Shown here one piece after another: positions 6,178 to 8,726 of a DNA stretch of 8,726 nucleotides (the stretch's first letter is position 1; each line of letters begins with the position of its first letter). Made by a program: the position numbers and the translations under genes. The stretch comes from Halanaerobiales bacterium (GTDB lineage: Bacteria > Bacillota > Halanaerobiia > Halanaerobiales > JADQBU01). The notes under the pieces are model-generated. The model had not been told where the DNA came from. It saw nothing but the letters and a program-made list of their open reading frames with translations, and did not search any database. The stretch lies in assembly GCA_016278435.1 (NCBI GenBank), contig JADQBU010000229.1, positions 1 to 8,726 of the forward strand, given 5' to 3'.

Positions 6178-6183
6178 ATTAAA

Positions 6184-6573
6184 ATGAATAATAAGCCAAA
6201 AACAAGAATGACCAAACAACGAAAAGCAATCCTCAGGGTATTAAAAAATACTACTATTCATCCAACTGCAGACTGGATATATGAGCAAGTAAAAAAAGAG
6301 ATTCCCAATATCAGTCTGGGCACAATCTACCGCAATTTAAACGTTTTGGCTAAAAATAAAGATATAATGGTGCTTGATTATGGGAGCACATACAGCCGTT
6401 ATGACGGAAATCCAGAAAACCATTACCACTTTCACTGCAAAAAATGTGAACAGGTCTTTGACCTTGAATTACCATGTTTCCATGATCTCAATGAAAAAGT
6501 AAATGAAGATACTAATTTCAAAGCAGAAAACCACAGACTTGAATTCTATGGATTTTGCCCTGACTGCCGGTAA
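6184..6573 (+). CDS. perR: Fur-family peroxide-responsive repressor, PerR type
   Basis: Dimeric metalloregulator; PerR proteins repress peroxide-defence genes until Fe-catalysed His oxidation releases them. 129 aa. Winged helix at about 8-75, with the recognition region LGTIYRNLNVL at 45-55. The regulatory metal ligands of B. subtilis PerR (His37, Asp85, His91, His93, Asp104) all have counterparts: His26, Asp74, His80, His82 and Asp93. The last is Asp, as in PerR, where Fur has Glu. The structural zinc site is complete (Cys85/Cys88 in HCKKC and Cys125/Cys128 in CPDC). The ATG at 6184 is fixed by AGGAGG. It has its own extended -10 promoter and a candidate autoregulatory dyad. It is divergent from trpS and convergent with punA. 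Fur or Zur is less likely on these residues; target genes are not in the window. Confidence 0.87.
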   Translation: MNNKPKTRMTKQRKAILRVLKNTTIHPTADWIYEQVKKEIPNISLGTIYRNLNVLAKNKDIMVLDYGSTYSRYDGNPENHYHFHCKKCEQVFDLELPCFHDLNEKVNEDTNFKAENHRLEFYGFCPDCR

Positions 6574-6676
6574 CTATCTTTTATGATAATTTCCGGGTTT
6601 TACCCTGATTATTATTGATTTTCCTGATAATTAATCTGCATCCTTATCTATTTGCTTTAAATTTTTATTATAGCAG

Positions 6677-7495
6677 TTAGATCATCTTAACTATCTCATC
6701 CATTAACTTTTTAAAAACCGGCTTTACCCTTTGCGCCACTGCAATAACTTCTTCATGGGTAAGGGCTTCACCAGGATTATCCTTAACAATATCAGTGATA
6801 CAGGAAACCGCTAGATTTTTCAGTCCGGCATGGGTTGCAGCTATTAATTCAGGAACTGTGGACATGCCTACTGCATCTGCTCCAATCAGGCGCTGGAATT
6901 TACTCATAGCAGTTGTTTCATAAACAGGACCTGTAATTGCCAGATAAACGCCTTTCATGATATGAAGATTAATATTTTCTGCTGCCGCTTCAGCAAGTTC
7001 GATCAATTCGTGGGGATGAGCTTCTGTCATAGCTGGAAAACGGGGACCAATTTCCTTATCATTTTTTCCAATAAGGGGGTTTGTCCCCATAAAATTTAGA
7101 TGATCTCTGATAATCATGATATCACCCGGTCTAAAGGTTTGATTTAAACCACCTGCGGCATTGGTAATTATCAATTTTTCAACCCCAAGTTCCTTCATAA
7201 CCCAGACCGGAAAAACTACTTCTTTCATAGTATATCCTTCATAAAAATGTACCCTACCATTCATGGCAATTATATGCTTACCATATTTTTGTCCTAGCAC
7301 AAGCTCTCCACTATGTCCCTCTATTGTTGAGACAGGAAAATACGGAATATCACTGAAGGGAATACTTATGGAATCTTCCAGCTCAGCACTATAGTCACCA
7401 AGACCTGAGCCAAGAATCAATCCGATACTGGTATCAAATGAATAATTTCCTTTTATATACTCTGCTGCCTTTTTCCTTTTTTCTGCCAATCCCAT
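6677..7495 (-). CDS. punA: Trimeric purine nucleoside phosphorylase (PNP family 2), possibly with widened base specificity
   Basis: Salvage enzyme that cleaves purine (deoxy)nucleosides with phosphate. 272 aa, usual length. Motifs: phosphate loop LGSGLG at 28-33 (Ser30), EGHSGELVLG at 59-68 (His61), GRVHFYEGY at 80-88 (Arg81, His83), TNAAGGLN at 111-118, DHLNFMGTNPL at 131-141, GPVYET at 189-194 (Glu193), GMSTVPE at 210-216, and SCITD at 231-235. Alignment with human PNP by these anchors places Asp235 at the position of Asn243, the residue that recognises 6-oxopurines. Glu193 (human Glu201) is kept. The start is ATG at 7493-7495 after AGGAGG with a 9-nt spacer. The upstream in-frame ATG at 7513 would bury that site inside the gene. 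Monocistronic as far as visible, convergent with perR. Confidence 0.94.
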   Translation of the reverse strand: MGLAEKRKKAAEYIKGNYSFDTSIGLILGSGLGDYSAELEDSISIPFSDIPYFPVSTIEGHSGELVLGQKYGKHIIAMNGRVHFYEGYTMKEVVFPVWVMKELGVEKLIITNAAGGLNQTFRPGDIMIIRDHLNFMGTNPLIGKNDKEIGPRFPAMTEAHPHELIELAEAAAENINLHIMKGVYLAITGPVYETTAMSKFQRLIGADAVGMSTVPELIAATHAGLKNLAVSCITDIVKDNPGEALTHEEVIAVAQRVKPVFKKLMDEIVKMI

Positions 7496-7504
7496 TGAAG
7501 TTCT

Positions 7505-7510
7505 CCTCCT
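7505..7510 (-). promoter_or_regulatory. Ribosome binding site that fixes the punA start
   Basis: AGGAGG, continued as AGGAGGAGAA, lies 9 nt before the ATG at 7495. Taking the upstream ATG at 7513 would translate the site as Arg-Arg codons and leave no ribosome site before it. Confidence 0.85.
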
Positions 7511-7519
7511 CATATATAT

Positions 7520-7548
7520 ATTATACTAACTATCCTTAACAATGCAAA
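7520..7548 (-). promoter_or_regulatory. Candidate punA promoter
   Basis: On the minus strand a consensus -10 TATAAT (7520-7525) is preceded, after 17 bp, by TTTGCA (7543-7548), which matches the -35 consensus at 4 of 6 positions. Transcription would start near 7513, leaving a leader of about 18 nt with no room for a riboswitch. The -10 is strong, the -35 weak. Confidence 0.6.
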
Positions 7549-7635
7549 TATGTCATCTCATTAAAACTAAGTTTGTTTTCAATCAAGATCCCCCTTTTTA
7601 TGCATATACTATAATAATTGATTTATTTAGCTAGA

Positions 7636-7657
7636 TATTGAATATATAAATTCAATA
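7636..7657. promoter_or_regulatory. 22-bp perfect dyad between punA and the TSUP gene
   Basis: TATTGAAT (7636-7643), a 6-bp AT spacer, then ATTCAATA (7650-7657), a perfect 8-6-8 inverted repeat. It ends 11 bp before the -35 of the plus-strand TSUP promoter, a position typical of activator sites. As an RNA hairpin it would be weak and is not followed by a T-run. The cognate regulator is unknown and not in the window. Confidence 0.5.
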
Positions 7658-7668
7658 ATATGAATAAC

Positions 7669-7696
7669 TTGTCATTTTATTAAAATATGATATTAT
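7669..7696 (+). promoter_or_regulatory. Sigma-A promoter of the TSUP transporter gene
   Basis: TTGTCA (7669-7674), a 16-bp spacer, then TATTAT (7691-7696) preceded by TGA (extended -10, the same form as the perR promoter). A TATAAT at 7709-7714 has no -35 partner and would start transcription inside the ribosome site. Confidence 0.7.
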
Positions 7697-7734
7697 TAAG
7701 ATACTGATTATAATTTTACAGGGAGGATAGATAA

Positions 7735-8487
7735 ATGTCAATTCTTAACACGCTTTTAATACTGCTAGCCGGTACAGCAGCAGGTTTTATTAATACCCTG
7801 GCCGGTGGCGGTTCTTTGATAACCCTGCCTTTGCTTATAACTTTAGGTCTTCCTTCAGCTGTTGCTAATGGTACAAATAGAATAGCTATCCTTATCCAAA
7901 ACATAACGGCTTTAGGTAATTTTAAACATAAAGGCTACTTTGATTATAAACTGGGACTACTGTTTGCTATTCCAGCAGTAGTGGGGTCCATTATCGGAGC
8001 TAACCTGGCCATTACCCTACCCGATGATACCTTCAATACAATTCTGGCAGTAGTTATGATCATAATGGTAATACTAATAATCTGGAATCCTAGCCGGAAA
8101 TCGGATAAAATAATCGAAAAATTAACAGGAAAAAGAAGAATTATCTCTGTAATATTACTATTCTTTGTTGGTATATATGGAGGGTTTATTCAGGCCGGGG
8201 TCGGTTACTTTATAATCGGATCTATAACTTTATTAACCGGTTTTTCACTGGTTAAGACCAACAGTTTAAAGGTCTTTATTATTACTTTTTATACATTCTT
8301 TTCTCTATTTATCTTCATTGTTAATGGTAAGATAGACTGGATAATGGGGTTAACCCTGGCTGTCGGTAATTCCCTGGGAGCCTGGCTGGGCAGTACATTG
8401 GCTGTAAATAAAGGCGAAAAATTAGTCAAAATAGTTCTGGCAGTTGGAGTGGTCATTATGGCAGGGAACTTACTGGGTCTTTATTGA
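7735..8487 (+). CDS. TSUP (TauE/SafE, DUF81) family membrane transporter
   Basis: Polytopic inner-membrane protein, 250 aa, typical for the family, whose members move sulfite, sulfonates or other small organic anions. Two homologous halves are visible: the first begins AGFINTLAGGGSLITLPLL (16-34) with LGLPSAVANGTN (37-48), and the second repeats the pattern at GIYGGFIQAGVGYFII (146-161). About eight hydrophobic spans can be traced (roughly 3-22, 25-45, 72-95, 101-117, 135-171 as two, 177-197, 202-222, 231-249), with a charged loop NPSRKSDKIIEKLTGKRR (118-135) between halves. The ATG at 7735 has GGGAGG 8 nt upstream. The substrate cannot be told from sequence: the neighbours are punA and PerR, with no sulfur genes in view. 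Confident on family, not on substrate. Confidence 0.92.
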   Translation: MSILNTLLILLAGTAAGFINTLAGGGSLITLPLLITLGLPSAVANGTNRIAILIQNITALGNFKHKGYFDYKLGLLFAIPAVVGSIIGANLAITLPDDTFNTILAVVMIIMVILIIWNPSRKSDKIIEKLTGKRRIISVILLFFVGIYGGFIQAGVGYFIIGSITLLTGFSLVKTNSLKVFIITFYTFFSLFIFIVNGKIDWIMGLTLAVGNSLGAWLGSTLAVNKGEKLVKIVLAVGVVIMAGNLLGLY

Positions 8488-8592
8488 TATTCTTTCTATG
8501 AATCTTCTCTTTTTTACATTTTATTTTTCTAAATTATTTTTACAATTTAATATTACATTGAATCAATAATTAATTATAAGTATAACTTGCTA

Positions 8593-8619
8593 AAAATAAA
8601 ATAACTCCCCCTGGAGTAG
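8593..8619. repeat. Tandem structured repeat, copy 1 (shared segment)
   Basis: This segment and 8703-8726 align without other change except two substitutions (AA to GG) and a 3-nt insertion (CTG) in copy 1: AAAATAAAAT, then CTCCCC, then GAGTAG. The offset at the left end is exactly 110 bp. Copy 1 continues into the hairpin at 8598-8667. The repeat is unrelated to the flanking TSUP gene. The interval 8488-8592 is AT-rich and holds nothing I can identify. Confidence 0.8.
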
Positions 8620-8667
8620 ATAGAGAAATATTTTCTCTTAACTGCTACTGATAAGGGGAGCTATTTT
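8598..8667. terminator. Long imperfect hairpin, probable bidirectional terminator or structured RNA element
   Basis: The outer stem pairs 8598-8610 with 8655-8667 (CTCCCC with GGGGAG, one A-C mismatch, AAAATA with TATTTT). Inside, GTAG (8616-8619) pairs CTAC (8645-8648), and AGAGAAA (8622-8628) pairs TTTCTCT (8632-8638) around a 3-nt loop. On the minus strand the stem runs into TTATTTTATTTTT, a good U-tract; on the plus strand into CTATTTTT. It may end TSUP transcription about 110 nt after its stop and also that of an unseen convergent gene. The three-tier structure is more elaborate than a terminator needs. Confidence 0.6.
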
Positions 8668-8688
8668 TAGCTCTTAATTGTTTTTTTT
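8658..8688 (+). terminator. Alternative hairpin GAGCTA/TAGCTC followed by T8
   Basis: GAGCTA (8658-8663), TTTT, TAGCTC (8668-8673) form a perfect 6-4-6 hairpin. A run of eight T follows at 8681-8688, 7 nt beyond the stem. The GAG arm is also the 3' arm of the larger hairpin (8655-8667), so the two structures exclude one another. This could be a simple second terminator or part of a switch. Confidence 0.45.
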
Positions 8689-8702
8689 AAGTTTATGGAT
8701 AG

Positions 8703-8726
8703 AAAATAAAATGGCTCCCCGAGTAG
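8703..8726. repeat. Tandem structured repeat, copy 2 (cut by window edge)
   Basis: Begins exactly 110 bp after copy 1, with identical AAAATAAAAT, CTCCCC and GAGTAG blocks. The two differing bases (GG at 8713-8714) fall at the mismatched part of the copy-1 outer stem and would pair with C and U or C and C in a GGGGAGC-type 3' arm. The remainder lies outside the window. Confidence 0.75.

Noticed and set aside
6041..6183. T-box leader for trpS
   Set aside because: The gap is too short, contains the divergent perR promoter, and shows no T-box core sequence.
6585..6617. Possible terminator between the convergent perR and punA ends
   Set aside because: GGG-TTTTA-CCC with interrupted AT pairing outside it and no adjacent T-run on either strand. 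Too weak to call, although some terminator is expected in this 103-bp gap.
7496..7620. Purine riboswitch upstream of punA
   Set aside because: The predicted transcription start leaves only about 18 nt of leader, and no purine-aptamer conserved loops are visible.
7716..7904. 62-codon minus-strand ORF opposite the TSUP start
   Set aside because: Antisense to a clear membrane-transporter frame, and no ribosome site.
8593..8726. CRISPR array
   Set aside because: Only two copies, 110 bp apart, with the interval occupied by the element's own hairpin. No spacer-like regularity.

Overview
The window looks like chromosomal backbone of a low-GC Gram-positive bacterium (Bacillota). The reasons are an AT-rich sequence, strong extended Shine-Dalgarno sites (AGGAGG or GGTGAT cores), several TTG/GTG starts, and a division and cell-wall (dcw) cluster opening mraZ-rsmH-ftsL-pbp. 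The protein set (PerR, an Fe-S type TrpRS, trimeric PNP) suits an anaerobic clostridial lineage. Halanaerobiales is possible, but that is a guess from general resemblance. I see no phage, IS, CRISPR, tRNA or rRNA.

Layout. From 2250 leftwards on the minus strand lies the start of the dcw operon: mraZ, rsmH, an ftsL-like divisome gene and the N-terminus of a class B penicillin-binding protein that runs off the left edge. It is preceded by three GTGGTR boxes exactly 10 bp apart, a typical MraZ operator. Divergent from it is a previously uncounted 44-codon ORF (2531-2665, plus strand) with a near-perfect Shine-Dalgarno. It ends against a strong terminator that serves the oncoming minus-strand operon trpS-ddl-dinB (6040 to 2699).

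The 143-bp gap upstream of trpS also carries the promoter of the divergent perR, a peroxide-sensing Fur-family repressor with all five regulatory metal ligands. A 15-bp perfect dyad sits in its leader. Convergent with perR is punA, a trimeric purine nucleoside phosphorylase with an Asp at the position where 6-oxopurine-specific enzymes have Asn. Divergent from punA is a TSUP (TauE/SafE) membrane transporter gene with its own promoter and an upstream 22-bp dyad.

The right edge (about 8593-8726) holds the least explained structure. It is a long imperfect hairpin with an alternative overlapping hairpin and a T8 run, followed exactly 110 bp later by the beginning of a second copy that the window cuts off.

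How the genes relate: the left half is cell-envelope and division biology (MraZ, RsmH, FtsL, PBP and, in a separate operon, Ddl, which makes the D-Ala-D-Ala end of the peptidoglycan stem). The right half is housekeeping (TrpRS, PNP), repair (Pol IV), redox control (PerR) and transport (TSUP). The best leads are the tandem structured repeat at the right edge, the Asn-to-Asp change in PunA, the Fe-S TrpRS divergent from PerR, and the small ORF at 2531.
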